Notes: a model not told the origin generated them from the letters alone. A stretch of DNA of 64,000 bases from Comamonas sp. GB3 AK4-5 (GCF_041320665.1 NZ_CP166730.1:4092001-4156000), one strand, 5' to 3'; counted from the stretch's first letter, positions 8,899 to 19,625 are shown. A program made the numbers and translations.

Positions 8899-10143
8899 TT
8901 AGATGCGCTTGAAGATCAGCGAGCCATTCGTGCCGCCGAAACCGAAGTTGTTCTTCAACGCCACATCGATTTTTGCATCACGCGCGGTATTGGCGCAGTA
9001 GTCCAGATCGCAGTCCGGGTCCTGGTTCAGCAGGTTGATGGTCGGCGGGATCTTTTGATCATGCAGGGCCATCACGGTGAACACGCTCTCCACGCCACCA
9101 GCGCCACCCAGCAGGTGGCCGGTCATGGACTTGGTGGAGCTGACCACGGTCTTGTAAGCGGCATCGCCCAGCGCTGCCTTGATAGCATTGCTCTCGTTCT
9201 TGTCACCCAGTGGGGTGGAAGTACCGTGGGCGTTCAGATAGTTGATCTGGTCCGGATTCACACCGGCATTGCGCATGGCGTTCAACATGGCGCGGCGCGG
9301 GCCGTCCATATTGGGCGCGGTCATGTGACCGGCATCGGCACTCATGCCGTAGCCGCTCAATTCCGCATAGATCTTGGCGCCACGGGCCTTGGCATGCTCG
9401 TACTCTTCCAGCACCAGCACGCCTGCGCCTTCGCCCAGCACGAAGCCATCGCGGTCCTTGTCCCAGGGACGGGACGCCGCGGTGGGGTCGTCATTGCGGG
9501 TCGACAGCGCGCGCATGGCCGCAAAACCACCCACGCCCAGGGGCGAGACAGTGGATTCGGCGCCACCAGCGACGACGATGTCGGCGTCGCCGTACTCAAT
9601 CATGCGCCCGGCTTCGCCGATGCAGTGCAGGCCTGTGGTACAGGCCGTCACCACGGACAGGTTCGGGCCCTTGAAGCCGAAACGCATGGAAACGTGACCA
9701 GCCACCATGTTGATGATGGAGGCGGGCACAAAAAATGGGGTGATGCGACGGGGTCCCCGGCTCGAGAGCTCAATCTGAGTGTTCTCGATCAGGGGCAAGC
9801 CCCCGATACCGGACCCGAGCACGCAACCGATGCGGGTCGCAAGGTCGTCGGACAAGGCCTCGCCCGTGGGCAGACCTGCATCCTTCACAGCCTGCTCCGC
9901 TGCCGCAATGCCATAGTGAATGAAGGTGTCCATGGAGCGCGCATCTTTGGCGCTCATGTAGTCCTCCACATTGAATCCTTTGACCTCACCTGCGATGCGG
10001 CACGAAAAATTCGTGGCATCGAACTTGGTGATGTGGCCAATGCCGGACTTGCCGGCCAAGAGATTGGCCCAGGCTTCAGTCACCGTGTTACCCACGGGAC
10101 TGATGCAACCCAGGCCGGTCACGACAACGCGACGACGGCTCAT
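8899..10143 (-). CDS. fabF: Beta-ketoacyl-ACP synthase II
   Basis: Condenses malonyl-ACP with acyl-ACP in fatty-acid elongation and handles the temperature-sensitive C16:1 to C18:1 step. The thiolase-fold Cys168 (VVTACTTG), His306 ([11 protein letters not shown]), Lys338 and His343 ([15 protein letters not shown]) are all present in a 414-aa protein of normal length. It is the last gene of the plsX-fabHDG-acpP-fabF series, 43 nt downstream of acpP. Confidence 0.97.
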   Translation of the reverse strand: MSRRRVVVTGLGCISPVGNTVTEAWANLLAGKSGIGHITKFDATNFSCRIAGEVKGFNVEDYMSAKDARSMDTFIHYGIAAAEQAVKDAGLPTGEALSDDLATRIGCVLGSGIGGLPLIENTQIELSSRGPRRITPFFVPASIINMVAGHVSMRFGFKGPNLSVVTACTTGLHCIGEAGRMIEYGDADIVVAGGAESTVSPLGVGGFAAMRALSTRNDDPTAASRPWDKDRDGFVLGEGAGVLVLEEYEHAKARGAKIYAELSGYGMSADAGHMTAPNMDGPRRAMLNAMRNAGVNPDQINYLNAHGTSTPLGDKNESNAIKAALGDAAYKTVVSSTKSMTGHLLGGAGGVESVFTVMALHDQKIPPTINLLNQDPDCDLDYCANTARDAKIDVALKNNFGFGGTNGSLIFKRI

Positions 10144-10186
10144 GCGTTCAAACCTTATTTTTATCGCTCGGTGCGCTCAAAAGGGC

Positions 10187-10465
<279 letters not shown>

Positions 10466-10530
10466 GCCGTTTCGGGGAAGTCCCTTTCATCCGGCCTGCC
10501 GTCGCGAGGAAACGGCATAACTTTCATCAA

Positions 10531-11274
10531 TTACATGTACATGCCGCCATTGACAGCCAATTCCTGGCCTGTCACGTAGCCGGCTCCGGCAGATGCCAGA
10601 TAGGCCACGGCATGTGCAATGTCCGAAGGCTGGCCCAGCTGACCCAAAGGGATCTGGGCAGCCAAGGCCTTTTGCTGCTCTTCTGGGAGCACGGCCGTCA
10701 TATCTGTGGCGATAAAGCCCGGGGCCACGCAGTTCACGGTGATACCGCGGCTGCCCAGTTCACGGGCCAGTGCGCGGCTCATGCCGGCCACACCGGCCTT
10801 GGCGGCAGCATAGTTGGCCTGACCGGGATTGCCCATGGCACCCACCACGCTGGTGATGCTGATGATGCGACCAAAGCGCTGCTTCATCATGGGGCGAATA
10901 GCCGCGCGGCTCAGTCGGAATACGGCCTTCAGATTGGTGTCGATCACGGCATCCCAATCATCGTCCTTCATGCGCATGGAGATCTGGTCCTTGGTGATGC
11001 CGGCGTTGTTCACCAACACATGCAGACCACCTTGGTTCTTGACCAGATCGTCCACCAGCGCGTCCACGCCAGCGGCATCGGTCACATCCAGCTTCACGCC
11101 ACGACCACCATGGGCCGCCAGGGCGGCGCTGATGCGGGCTGCACCCTCGTCGGACGTGGCAGTGCCAATCACCGTGTAGCCACGGGTGGCCAGTTCCTGG
11201 GCAATGGCGGCGCCAATGCCACGGGTGGCACCGGTCACCAGGGCCACCTGGGCTTGTTGGGTCGTCTCTGTCAT
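10531..11274 (-). CDS. fabG: 3-oxoacyl-ACP reductase
   Basis: NADPH-dependent ketoreductase of fatty-acid elongation, a short-chain dehydrogenase of 247 aa. The cofactor motif TGATRGIG (14-21), NNAG (89-92) and the triad Ser142, Tyr155, Lys159 (NYAAAK) are present. Its ATG overlaps the fabD stop as ATGA. Confidence 0.97.
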   Translation of the reverse strand: MTETTQQAQVALVTGATRGIGAAIAQELATRGYTVIGTATSDEGAARISAALAAHGGRGVKLDVTDAAGVDALVDDLVKNQGGLHVLVNNAGITKDQISMRMKDDDWDAVIDTNLKAVFRLSRAAIRPMMKQRFGRIISITSVVGAMGNPGQANYAAAKAGVAGMSRALARELGSRGITVNCVAPGFIATDMTAVLPEEQQKALAAQIPLGQLGQPSDIAHAVAYLASAGAGYVTGQELAVNGGMYM

Positions 11275-12215
11275 GGGAGCAATTCCTTCACTTCCGCCAG
11301 TGTGGCAGGGTCATACAGGGCCACGCCCGTCAATTCCGCATCAATGCGCTTGGTCATGCCAGCCAGCACCTTGCCGGGACCGCACTCTACCAAAGTGTTG
11401 ATGCCACGGGCCTTCATGGCCTGTACGCATTCCACCCAGCGCACAGGGCCAAAGGCCTGGCGATACAGGGCATCGCGAATGGAGTCGGCGTCCGTTTGCA
11501 CGGCCACGTCGATGTTGTTGACCACGGGGATCTGGGGAGTCTTCAGCTCCAGTGCAGCCAGGGCGGCCTTGAGCTTTTCGGCCGCTGGCTTCATCAGACT
11601 GGAATGGAACGGCGCCGACACCGGCAGAGGCAACGCGCGCTTGGCGCCTGCGGCCTTGACGGCAGCGCTGGCAGCTTCCACGGCAGCCTTGGAGCCGGCG
11701 ATCACGGTCTGGCCGGGGTCGTTGAAGTTCACTGCCTCCACCACTTCGGCACCACCCAACTGGGCCGTCACCTCGGCGCACACGGCCTTGACCTTGTCGG
11801 CATCCAGACCCAGCACGGCAGCCATGGCGCCAGTTCCCACAGGCACCGCTTCCTGCATGGCGGCGGCGCGCAGGCGCACCAGCGGTGCGGCCTGGGCCAG
11901 CGTCAGCACGCCGGAGGCCACCAGGGCGGAATATTCACCCAACGAATGGCCGGCCACGGCGGCCGGCATGGCGCCCCCCTCGGCCAGCCACACGCGCCAG
12001 GCAGCCACAGCGGCCACCAGCATCACGGGCTGGGTGTTGGTGGTCAGCGCCAGCGCTTCCTTGGGGCCGCTGTGGATCAGGGCCGCCACATCTTCACCCA
12101 GGGCGTCGGAGGCTTCCTTCAGCGTCTGGGCCACCACGGGGTGATCGCCCCAGGCGTCCAGCATGCCCACGGACTGCGAGCCCTGACCGGGGAAGACGAA
12201 TGCAAATTGCGTCAT
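11271..12215 (-). CDS. fabD: Malonyl-CoA:ACP transacylase
   Basis: Loads malonyl groups onto ACP. The N-terminal FVFPGQGSQ and the nucleophile motif GHSLGEYSAL (Ser91) are canonical; the catalytic His lies in APFHSSLM. The ATG at 12215 gives 314 aa; an in-frame TTG 15 nt upstream is less likely. The stop overlaps the fabG start (ATGA). Confidence 0.96.
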   Translation of the reverse strand: MTQFAFVFPGQGSQSVGMLDAWGDHPVVAQTLKEASDALGEDVAALIHSGPKEALALTTNTQPVMLVAAVAAWRVWLAEGGAMPAAVAGHSLGEYSALVASGVLTLAQAAPLVRLRAAAMQEAVPVGTGAMAAVLGLDADKVKAVCAEVTAQLGGAEVVEAVNFNDPGQTVIAGSKAAVEAASAAVKAAGAKRALPLPVSAPFHSSLMKPAAEKLKAALAALELKTPQIPVVNNIDVAVQTDADSIRDALYRQAFGPVRWVECVQAMKARGINTLVECGPGKVLAGMTKRIDAELTGVALYDPATLAEVKELLP

Positions 12216-12276
12216 GCGTTGCTCACTCAATAGGAATCAAAAAAGGCTCTACAGCGCACCCTGTGCGCTGCAGGCG

Positions 12277-13257
12277 CTACATCTTCAGGAGTACGGCACC
12301 CCAGGTGAAGCCGCCGCCCACGCCTTCGAGCAGGACGTTCTGGCCTTTTTTCACCTGACCGTTGCGCACCGCATGGTCCAGAGCCAGCGGAATCGATGCC
12401 GCCGAGGTATTGCCATGCTGGTCCACGGTGACCACCACCTTGTCCATGGAGAGTTTGAGCTTGCGGGCCGTGCTCTGCATGATGCGGATGTTCGCCTGGT
12501 GGGGAATCAGCCAGTCGATGTCGGCCTCGGTCAGGCCGGCCTTGTCCAGCGTGGCGCGGGCGGCCTTGTCCAACACACCCACGGCCAGCTTGAAGACGGC
12601 CTGGCCGTCCATGGTCAACAGGGGCGAGCCCAGAATCTCACCGCCGGACACATGGCCGGGCACGCACAGAATGCCCACATGGCTGCCGTCGGCATGCAGA
12701 TCGCTGGCCAGAATGCCTGGCTCTTCCGAGGCTTCTAGCACCACGGCGCCTGCGCCGTCACCAAACAGCACACAGGTGGTGCGGTCTTCGAAATTCAGAA
12801 TGTGGCTGAACACCTCGGCCCCCACCACCAGCGCACGGCGAACGCCGCCGGCACGGATCATGGCGTCGGCCACGGTCAGGGCGTAGACAAAGCCGCTGCA
12901 CACGGCCTGTACGTCAAACACCGGGCAGCCGTTGGTGATGCCCAGCTTGTTTTGCAAGATGGCTGCGGTGGAGGGAAACACCATGTCCGGCGTGGACGTG
13001 GCGACGATGATCAGGTCAATGTCCTGGGCCGTGATGCCAGCGGCCTCAATGGCCTTGCGGCAGGCTTCCAGCGCCAGATCGCTGCTGCCCACATCGGGAG
13101 CGGCAAAGTGGCGCGCCCGGATACCGGTGCGCTCCACGATCCATTCATCAGAGGTCTCGATGCCGCGCTGGGCCAGCTCTGCAGCCAGATCGTTGTTGGT
13201 AAGTCGGCGGGGAGGCAGATAGCTGCCCGTGCCTGTAATGCGTGCGTAACTGGTCAT
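12277..13257 (-). CDS. fabH: Beta-ketoacyl-ACP synthase III
   Basis: Starts fatty-acid synthesis by condensing acetyl-CoA with malonyl-ACP. Cys120 (DVQAVCSGF), the His of PHQANIRI and the Asn of HGNTSAAS form the catalytic triad. The ATG start gives 326 aa; a GTG 12 nt upstream overlaps the plsX stop (GTGA) and is an alternative. The same GAGTGAG-NNNN-CGCATG context precedes fabD. Confidence 0.96.
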   Translation of the reverse strand: MTSYARITGTGSYLPPRRLTNNDLAAELAQRGIETSDEWIVERTGIRARHFAAPDVGSSDLALEACRKAIEAAGITAQDIDLIIVATSTPDMVFPSTAAILQNKLGITNGCPVFDVQAVCSGFVYALTVADAMIRAGGVRRALVVGAEVFSHILNFEDRTTCVLFGDGAGAVVLEASEEPGILASDLHADGSHVGILCVPGHVSGGEILGSPLLTMDGQAVFKLAVGVLDKAARATLDKAGLTEADIDWLIPHQANIRIMQSTARKLKLSMDKVVVTVDQHGNTSAASIPLALDHAVRNGQVKKGQNVLLEGVGGGFTWGAVLLKM

Positions 13258-13265
13258 GCGGTAGC

Positions 13266-14315
13266 TCACTCAGGGTCACCCGTAGTCCCTGCTCCGGGTG
13301 CAGCAGCCGGCGCCAACAAAGGGGCCGCTGTTGCAATCCGGGCCCGGACACGGTCAAGCAGGTTGTTGCGGGCCGCATCATACGCACGATTCAGAGCGTG
13401 CTCAAAAGCGATCGCATCGGCCGAGCCATGGCTTTTGAACACCAGGCCGCGCAGACCCAGCAGGGCCGCGCCGTTGTAACGACGGTGATCCATGCGCTTC
13501 ATCAGTGCAGATAACACCGGATAAGCCACGATAGCAGCAAGTTTGGTGAATATATTGCGCTTGAACTCAGCCTTCAGACCACCCACAATCATGGACGCCA
13601 CACCTTCACTGGCCTTGAGCGCGACATTTCCTACAAAACCGTCACACACCACGATGTCGACCGGGCCCTTGTAGATGTCATTGCCTTCCACATTGCCGTA
13701 GAAGTTCAGCGCCTTGGCTTCGCCAGCAGCGCGCAGCAACTCACCCGCGCGCTTGATGGTGTCATTGCCCTTGATGGCTTCTTCACCAATATTGAGCAAG
13801 CCCACCGAAGGCTCGCCCCCGTTGTTCAGCGCACTGACCAGGGCCGAGCCCATGACGGCGAATTGCAACAGGTGCTCCGGCGTGCAGTCCACATTGGCCC
13901 CCAGATCCAGCACCGTGGTGCTGCCGCCTTTGTCATTGGGCATCTGGGTGGCAATGGCCGGACGGTCAATCCCCTCCAGGGTCTTGAGCAGATAGCGCGA
14001 CACCGCCATCAGCGCACCGGTATTGCCGGCCGACACCGCAGCCTGGGCCACACCCTCCTTGACCTGGGCAATGGCCACGCGCATCGAAGAATCCTTCTTC
14101 TTGCGCAACGCGACTTCCACCGGATCGTCCATACCCACCACTTCGCTGGCCTCAACCAGCGTGGCGCGCGGGTGTGCAAACGACTGCAGGCTGTCCTTGC
14201 GACCGACCAGCAGCAGCTGCGCGTCGGGGTGGGAATCCAGAAACTGGCGGCATGCGGCCAGCGTGACACGGGGGCCGTGGTCGCCACCCATGCAGTCAAC
14301 TGCCAAAATGATCAT
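13266..14315 (-). CDS. plsX: Phosphate acyltransferase PlsX
   Basis: Converts acyl-ACP to acyl-phosphate for phospholipid synthesis, linking this cluster to membrane lipid supply. The family N-terminus [13 protein letters not shown] is present, as is the [12 protein letters not shown] segment near residue 230; 349 aa is normal. It begins a transcription unit downstream of the rpmF terminator. Confidence 0.96.
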   Translation of the reverse strand: MIILAVDCMGGDHGPRVTLAACRQFLDSHPDAQLLLVGRKDSLQSFAHPRATLVEASEVVGMDDPVEVALRKKKDSSMRVAIAQVKEGVAQAAVSAGNTGALMAVSRYLLKTLEGIDRPAIATQMPNDKGGSTTVLDLGANVDCTPEHLLQFAVMGSALVSALNNGGEPSVGLLNIGEEAIKGNDTIKRAGELLRAAGEAKALNFYGNVEGNDIYKGPVDIVVCDGFVGNVALKASEGVASMIVGGLKAEFKRNIFTKLAAIVAYPVLSALMKRMDHRRYNGAALLGLRGLVFKSHGSADAIAFEHALNRAYDAARNNLLDRVRARIATAAPLLAPAAAPGAGTTGDPE

Positions 14316-14374
14316 GAGAGGATGTTGCGCAGGCCTGAGCGGCAGACCGGAACCGGTGCACGCAGGCGGTTTTC

Positions 14375-14414
14375 AAAAAAACAAAAGCCCGTGCTACCAG
14401 AAGTAGCGACGGGC
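14375..14414 (-). terminator. Terminator after rpmF
   Basis: On the minus strand GCCCGT-C-GCTAC pairs with GTAGC-ACGGGC across a 5-nt loop, followed by TTTTGTTTTTTT. It lies 24 nt after the rpmF stop, before plsX. Confidence 0.8.
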
Positions 14415-14438
14415 CTTGCGGGTCCGAAGCGCTAGCTC

Positions 14439-14621
14439 TTAGGCTTCAGACTTGTTCTTCAGCACCTGGCGACCGCGGTACACACCGTTGGGGCTGATGT
14501 GGTGACGCAGGTGGGTTTCACCAGTGGTGGCTTCCACAGCGATACCCGGCACATTCAGTGCATTGTGCGAACGGTGCATGCCGCGCTTGGAAGGAGACTT
14601 TTTGTTTTGCTGAACAGCCAT
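14439..14621 (-). CDS. rpmF: Large ribosomal subunit protein bL32
   Basis: A 60-aa basic ribosomal protein with the N-terminus [20 protein letters not shown]. It sits between yceD and plsX, the usual arrangement in proteobacteria, with a terminator just after it. Confidence 0.97.
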   Translation of the reverse strand: MAVQQNKKSPSKRGMHRSHNALNVPGIAVEATTGETHLRHHISPNGVYRGRQVLKNKSEA

Positions 14622-14704
14622 GATGGCTCCTGAGTCTTAAAAGGGTTGGGGAAAAACGCGATCAGCCCATTAAAGACACGAGGGGATTTCGCGCGAAGCT
14701 CCCG

Positions 14705-14710
14705 ATTATA
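14705..14710 (-). promoter_or_regulatory. Possible rpmF -10 element
   Basis: An exact TATAAT on the minus strand in the yceD-rpmF gap, about 84 nt upstream of rpmF. No good -35 at 16-18 nt, so support is partial. Confidence 0.3.
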
Positions 14711-14799
14711 GCGCAAACGTTTTCAACAGGGTTATCCCATGAAACGAATGCTTTGTACCTGTGCCTTGGGCAGGCCAGCAGGGCGAAAAGCCGCCCTAC

Positions 14800-15351
14800 T
14801 CAATCCGGGGCGCCATTTTTGCGCAAGCCTTGCAACATCGCAAATGGGTTGGTTTTTTCCGCAGCGGCTTGCTCAAATTCCTCGCTGCTGGACTGTGTGG
14901 GCAGATCGACAGGGCAGCTGTCATGGCGGGGCACCAGCGGCACCTCCATCAGCAGCTCATCTTCGATCAGCTGGTGCAGATCAAAGTCGCGGCTCAGCGC
15001 CAGCAGGTCTTCCTCGGCCTCGTCGTCCAGGGCCTCGGCCGTGGCCTCGTCGGCCACGAAGCGGAACGACCGCTCCACCTGCAGGTGCATGGGGTCGGCT
15101 TGCAGGCAGCGCTGGCAGACCAGGGGCAGATCGGCATCCACCTGCAGATACAACCAGACATGGCTGACGCCATCGGCCTCGGTATGCAGCTCGCCTTCGG
15201 CGCGCCAGCGCACCGAAAGACCGTCGGCAGGGCCTTGCGCCTCTTGGGCCAGGCGGGGGTAGTGTGACAAAGGATCATTTCCCGTCAGGGTGGCGCCGGC
15301 CTGGGCAAACGCTTTGACATCGAGGTGATCCACAGAGAAATCCTTGCTCAT
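14800..15351 (-). CDS. yceD: YceD family (DUF177) protein
   Basis: A 183-aa member of the YceD/DUF177 family, which accompanies rpmF in most bacteria and is linked to 23S rRNA and ribosome biogenesis. It has the characteristic LVCQRCLQ cysteine pair near residue 78 and an acidic C-terminal half. The ATG at 15351 avoids overlap with the divergent maf gene; longer frames cross into its start region. Confidence 0.88.
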   Translation of the reverse strand: MSKDFSVDHLDVKAFAQAGATLTGNDPLSHYPRLAQEAQGPADGLSVRWRAEGELHTEADGVSHVWLYLQVDADLPLVCQRCLQADPMHLQVERSFRFVADEATAEALDDEAEEDLLALSRDFDLHQLIEDELLMEVPLVPRHDSCPVDLPTQSSSEEFEQAAAEKTNPFAMLQGLRKNGAPD

Positions 15352-15376
15352 GGCGGCAGTGTAAGAGAATCCCCGC

Positions 15377-15988
15377 ATGCCTGAATCCACCCATTTTTCC
15401 GCCCCTGCAGCCCGCCCGCTGATCCTGGGCTCCACCTCGCGCTACCGCCGCGAGCTGCTGGAGCGCCTGCGCCATCCCTTCACCACAGCTTCCCCCGAGG
15501 TGGACGAAACCCCACGCCCGGGCGAAACCCCGCATGACCTGGCCCTGCGCCTGGCCCTGGCCAAGGCCCAGGCCGTAGCCGCCCTGCACCCGGAGGCCAT
15601 TGTGATTGGCTCCGACCAGGTGGCCGATCTGCATGGCGAGCCCCTGGGCAAGCCCGGCACCCATGAGCGCGCCGTGGCCCAGCTGCAACGCATGCGTGGC
15701 CAGACCATGCGCTTTCACACCGCCGTGGCCGTGGTCTGCCAGGCCACGGGCTTTGCCCAATGTGAGATGGCCGAGGTGGGCGTGCGCTTTCGCGCGCTGA
15801 CGGATGCCGAGATCGAACGCTATCTGCGCGCCGAGCAGCCCTATGACTGCGCGGGCAGCGCCAAGAGCGAAGGTCTGGGCATTGCCCTGCTGGACGCCAT
15901 CGACAGCGATGACCCCACGGCCTTGATCGGCCTGCCCCTGATCCGCACCTGCCGCATGGTGCGCGCTGCCGGGCTGGTGCTGCCATGA
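15377..15988 (+). CDS. maf: Maf-family nucleotide pyrophosphatase, YceF type
   Basis: House-cleaning NTP pyrophosphatase. The Maf motif LILGSTSRYRRELLERL begins at residue 14 and IGSDQVADL near residue 75. SDQ in place of SDT marks the YceF subgroup, which prefers 7-methyl-GTP (family knowledge, not visible here). 203 aa. Its stop overlaps the next gene as ATGA. Confidence 0.92.
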   Translation: MPESTHFSAPAARPLILGSTSRYRRELLERLRHPFTTASPEVDETPRPGETPHDLALRLALAKAQAVAALHPEAIVIGSDQVADLHGEPLGKPGTHERAVAQLQRMRGQTMRFHTAVAVVCQATGFAQCEMAEVGVRFRALTDAEIERYLRAEQPYDCAGSAKSEGLGIALLDAIDSDDPTALIGLPLIRTCRMVRAAGLVLP

Positions 15989-16773
15989 GCGCGCCCGCCA
16001 CCGCCACACTGGGCCGCCTGTATCTGGTGCCGGCACCGCTGGACTTTGGCTGCGACAGCCAGGCTGCACTCACCGATGTTTTGCCCGAGCTGACGCTGCG
16101 TACCGCCGCAGGCCTGACGCACTGGGTGAGCGAAAACGCCAAAAGCTGCCGCGCCTATCTGAAACGCATAGACGCCCTGTTCCCGCTGGCCGCCCCGCTG
16201 CAGGCCCAGCAGATCCAGGAGCTGCCACGCGAAGCCCATAAAAAAGGTGACCACGGCGGCAAGGGCAGCGCCCAGTTCGACGCCAAGGCCTTGCTGGCCC
16301 CTGCACTGGCCGGCCATGACATGGGCCTGGTCAGCGAAGCCGGCATGCCCGCCGTGGCCGACCCGGGCAGCTCCATCGTGCGCGCCGCCCACGATCTGGG
16401 CCTGAGCGTGGTGCCGCTGGTAGGCCCAGTCTCCTTGCTGCTGACCCTGGCCGCCAGCGGGCTGAGTGGCCAGAACTTTGCCTTTGTCGGCTATCTGCCC
16501 CAGGACGCCAGCGCCCGCGCCCAGCGCATCAAGGAGCTGGAAAATCTGGCCGCACGCCAAGGCCAGACCCAGCAATTCATTGAGACGCCTTATCGCAACG
16601 CCGCGCTGTGGCAGGCGCTGCTGCAGACGCTGCAGCCCGGCACACGCCTGGCCGTTGCCAGCGGACTGACGCTGGCAACGGCCTGCATCCAGAGTCACAG
16701 CGCCAAGCAGTGGAAAAGCCTTCCCTGCCCGGTGGACAACCGCACGCCGGCCGTCTTTGCACTGGGAGTCTGA
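15985..16773 (+). CDS. SAM-dependent methyltransferase, RsmI/tetrapyrrole-methylase fold
   Basis: A 262-aa protein of the tetrapyrrole methylase superfamily. The glycine-rich segment GLVSEAGMPAVADPGSSIV near residue 113 and VVPLVGPVSLLLTLAASGL match the SAM-binding region of RsmI-like enzymes. It is shorter than RsmI (about 286 aa) and is probably the RsmI paralogue found beside maf in this group; the substrate is not evident. It is translationally coupled to maf. Confidence 0.82.
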   Translation: MSAPATATLGRLYLVPAPLDFGCDSQAALTDVLPELTLRTAAGLTHWVSENAKSCRAYLKRIDALFPLAAPLQAQQIQELPREAHKKGDHGGKGSAQFDAKALLAPALAGHDMGLVSEAGMPAVADPGSSIVRAAHDLGLSVVPLVGPVSLLLTLAASGLSGQNFAFVGYLPQDASARAQRIKELENLAARQGQTQQFIETPYRNAALWQALLQTLQPGTRLAVASGLTLATACIQSHSAKQWKSLPCPVDNRTPAVFALGV

Positions 16774-16829
16774 GCCACTGTGCAGCCACCAGCCGCGCAC
16801 ACCGCGAAAAACCGGGAAGGCGCGCCGCG

Positions 16830-17654
16830 TCAGCGTGCCGGCACGGCCGCATCAGCCGCCGCTGGTGCGGCCCTGAGCCACTCGACGATTTTGGCAACGC
16901 CGGGTTTCTCCAAGGACTGCACGGCATAACACAGGCCGATACGGCGTGACAGCTGTAATCCGTCCAGAGGTAACACCTCCACCTCTGCCTGCCCGCGCGC
17001 CAGCGACTCGGGTACTGCACAGCCTCCAAACCCCGCCGCCGTCAACTCCAGCGCCAGACGCAGCGAGCCCGCATGCGCAGCCGGTGTATTCGCCGCGGCG
17101 CCATAAAAAGGCAGCAAGCGCTGGTGCGTGGGATGCTCCGGGCAGACGATCCACGGCAAGGCGGCATCACCGCCATGCCCCGCAGGCACGGCCAGCACAT
17201 AGGGGTCGAGGGACAACGTCAAAAAGAGCTCGTCCTCACAGCGCTCGTCTTCGGCCGCCAAACGGGCATCGCCAATACAGCCTTCCAGCAGACTCACAAA
17301 AAGCGCTGGCACCGCGCTGCGCACCGCGCACACAAAGGCCGCAACCTGTCCCACGGCGATATCCGGACCAATGCCGATGTCAATGCGCGCACCGCTGGCG
17401 CCATGGCGGAACTGCTGCGCCATCGCGTCTGTCTGCGACAGAATGCGCCGCGCCTGCGGGTAGAGAATGCGCGCGCTCTCGGTCACGGCCACCCCCCGCG
17501 CCTGGCGTATGAACAGCGGCGCACCCAACAAGTCTTCCAGGCTTTTGATCGTGCCCGACAGCGCGGGTTGGCTCAGATGCAGGCGGTTGGCCGCCAGGGT
17601 GATGTTGCGCTCTTCAAAGACGGCGGTGAAGGCCTTGAGCTGACGGATATCCAT
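16830..17654 (-). CDS. LysR-family transcriptional regulator
   Basis: The N-terminal winged HTH is clear (MDIRQLKAFTAVFEERNITL, then LHLSQPALSGTIKSLE). The effector domain is short and the protein is only 274 aa against a usual 290-310. It is transcribed divergently from the SDR gene across 110 bp, the classic LysR arrangement, so it probably controls that gene. The inducer is unknown. Confidence 0.88.
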   Translation of the reverse strand: MDIRQLKAFTAVFEERNITLAANRLHLSQPALSGTIKSLEDLLGAPLFIRQARGVAVTESARILYPQARRILSQTDAMAQQFRHGASGARIDIGIGPDIAVGQVAAFVCAVRSAVPALFVSLLEGCIGDARLAAEDERCEDELFLTLSLDPYVLAVPAGHGGDAALPWIVCPEHPTHQRLLPFYGAAANTPAAHAGSLRLALELTAAGFGGCAVPESLARGQAEVEVLPLDGLQLSRRIGLCYAVQSLEKPGVAKIVEWLRAAPAAADAAVPAR

Positions 17655-17764
17655 AATTTTTTCCGATGCCTGAAAAAAGAATAAACCATTTGTCCGCAGG
17701 AAAACGGCTTTCTAGAATTCATTTCATCGCAAACCATACATGAAACCGATATCTGGAGAGTACC

Positions 17765-18499
17765 ATGTCCACAGAAAAGAAACCGCTCATCATCATCACC
17801 GGCGCCAGCTCCGGCATTGGCCTGGCCACCGCCCGCCTGTTTTCCGCGCACGGCCACGCCCTGCTGCTGCTGGCGCGCCGACTGGAGAAGATGCAGGCCC
17901 TGGACCTGCCCAACACCCTGGCGCTTTCCGTAGACGTCACCGATCGCGCCGCGCTGGCCGCCGCCGTACAGCAAGGTGAGGCACGCTTCGGCCCTGCCGA
18001 CGCCATCATCAACAACGCGGGCGTCATGCTGCTGGGTGAAATCACCCGCCAAGATCCGGAGCAGTGGGACCGCATGCTGGACGTGAATGTCAAAGGTGTG
18101 TTGAACGGCGTGCACGCCGTAGCCACGGGCATGGTCCAGCGCAAGCGTGGCAGCATCATCAACGTCAGCTCGGTGGCCGGCCGCAAGGCCTTCCCCAACC
18201 ACGTGGCTTATGTGGGCAGCAAGTTCGCCGTCCATGGGCTGTCGGAAAACCTGCGTGAGGAGCTGTCGACCCACAATGTGCGTGTCACCACCATCGCCCC
18301 CGGCGCTGTGGAGACCGAGTTGCTGGGTCACACCACCGACGAGGACATCAAGACCGGCTACCAAGCCTGGAAGGCCGATATGGGCGGCAAGGTGCTGTCG
18401 GCCGACGATGTGGCCAATGCCATCCACTATGCCTACGCACAGCCCGAGGGCGTGTGCATACGAGAAATTGTGCTGGCCGCCACCCGCCAGCAGGCGTAA
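17765..18499 (+). CDS. Short-chain dehydrogenase/reductase
   Basis: Classical SDR of 244 aa: cofactor motif TGASSGIG (12-19), NNAG (83-86) and catalytic Ser136, Tyr149, Lys153 (YVGSK). The C-terminal AVETELLGHTTDEDI segment resembles YdfG/SDR-type oxidoreductases acting on small hydroxy compounds, but the substrate cannot be read from sequence. GGAGAG lies just before the ATG. Divergent LysR neighbour; a strong terminator follows. Confidence 0.88.
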   Translation: MSTEKKPLIIITGASSGIGLATARLFSAHGHALLLLARRLEKMQALDLPNTLALSVDVTDRAALAAAVQQGEARFGPADAIINNAGVMLLGEITRQDPEQWDRMLDVNVKGVLNGVHAVATGMVQRKRGSIINVSSVAGRKAFPNHVAYVGSKFAVHGLSENLREELSTHNVRVTTIAPGAVETELLGHTTDEDIKTGYQAWKADMGGKVLSADDVANAIHYAYAQPEGVCIREIVLAATRQQA

Positions 18500-18522
18500 C
18501 GCGGCTTGCGGCAGGTAGGCCC

Positions 18523-18557
18523 ATAAGAAGAGAGCGCCCATGGCGCTCTCTTCTTAT
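18523..18557. terminator. Bidirectional terminator between SDR and sppA
   Basis: A perfect 16-bp inverted repeat with a CAT tri-loop (arms ATAAGAAGAGAGCGCC and its complement), A/T-rich at both ends. It lies between two converging genes. Confidence 0.88.
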
Positions 18558-18577
18558 TTATAGATAACGACCTTTTG

Positions 18578-19624
18578 TCAATGGATCGCTGGCGCCATGC
18601 CACGCACGGCCTGTACAGCGCCACCGCCAATGGCGGCGCCAAAGCGCTTAGCCAGGCGTTCGGCAATGTTGTCGCGGCGGGTGTAGTCGATCACCTCTTC
18701 GGCCTTGACGATTTCGCGCGCCACATAGTCCAAGCTGCCCAGCTTGTCGGCCAGGCCCATGTCGATGGCTTGCTGTCCGGTCCAGAACAGACCGCTGAAG
18801 GTCTCATCGGTTTCCTTGAGTCGATCGCCACGGCCACGCTTGACGGTGTCGATGAACTGCTGGTGGATCTGGCCCAGCATGGCTTCGGCATAGCCGCGCT
18901 GCTTTTCGCTCATGGGGCTGAAGGGGTCCAGAAAACCCTTGTTGGCGCCGGCGGTGAGCAGACGGCGCTCCACACCCACCTTGTCCATCACACCGGTAAA
19001 GCCAAAACCATCCATGAGCACGCCGATGCTGCCCACGATGCTGGCCTTGTCGACAAAGATTTCGTCAGCAGCCGAGGCAATGTAGTAGGCGGCCGAGGCG
19101 CAGCTTTCTTCCACCACCGCGTAGATGGGCTTTTGGTGGATGGCCTTGAGGCGCAGGATTTCGTCATTGATCATGCCAGCCTGCACCGGACTGCCGCCGG
19201 GGGAATTGATCAGCAGCACCAGTGCCTGGGCTCCCTGGTCTTCCAGCGCGCTGCGCATGGCGGCAATCACGAACTCGGCGCCGGCGTCCGCGCCATCGGC
19301 GATCTCGCCCTTGATGTCCACCACGGCGGTATGCGGACCGGAAACTGCCGCCGTCGACACCTCCTTGGACAGGATCGCCCACAGCAGCGCCAGGCCCAGC
19401 AACAGCCAGGCAAAGCGCCAGAACAGCTTCCAGCGGCGACTGCTGCGCTGCTCGTTGAGCGAGGCAAAAGCCAGCTTCTCGAGCAGGGCGCGCTCCCAGC
19501 CAGAGGGCTGGGCAGGCGCAGCAGGCCCGGACTCGGGGGCCGCAGAACGCGCCCACAGGTCTTGGCCCGGCAGGGAATCAGGGTGGTCGGAGCCTGGGGT
19601 GCCAGGCGTCTGCGAAGAACTCAT
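18578..19624 (-). CDS. sppA: Signal peptide peptidase, S49 family (SppA)
   Basis: Membrane-anchored protease that degrades cleaved signal peptides, 348 aa. A single N-terminal membrane helix spans about 68-86 (FAWLLLGLALLWAIL). NSPGGSPVQAG is the oxyanion segment; by family spacing the nucleophile is Ser178 in EESCASAAYY and the base Lys229 in GANKGFLDPF. The start chosen is MSSSQTP, one base past the Rieske stop. This is the short SppA form rather than the 67-kDa tandem form. Confidence 0.9.
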   Translation of the reverse strand: MSSSQTPGTPGSDHPDSLPGQDLWARSAAPESGPAAPAQPSGWERALLEKLAFASLNEQRSSRRWKLFWRFAWLLLGLALLWAILSKEVSTAAVSGPHTAVVDIKGEIADGADAGAEFVIAAMRSALEDQGAQALVLLINSPGGSPVQAGMINDEILRLKAIHQKPIYAVVEESCASAAYYIASAADEIFVDKASIVGSIGVLMDGFGFTGVMDKVGVERRLLTAGANKGFLDPFSPMSEKQRGYAEAMLGQIHQQFIDTVKRGRGDRLKETDETFSGLFWTGQQAIDMGLADKLGSLDYVAREIVKAEEVIDYTRRDNIAERLAKRFGAAIGGGAVQAVRGMAPAIH

Positions 19625-19625
19625 C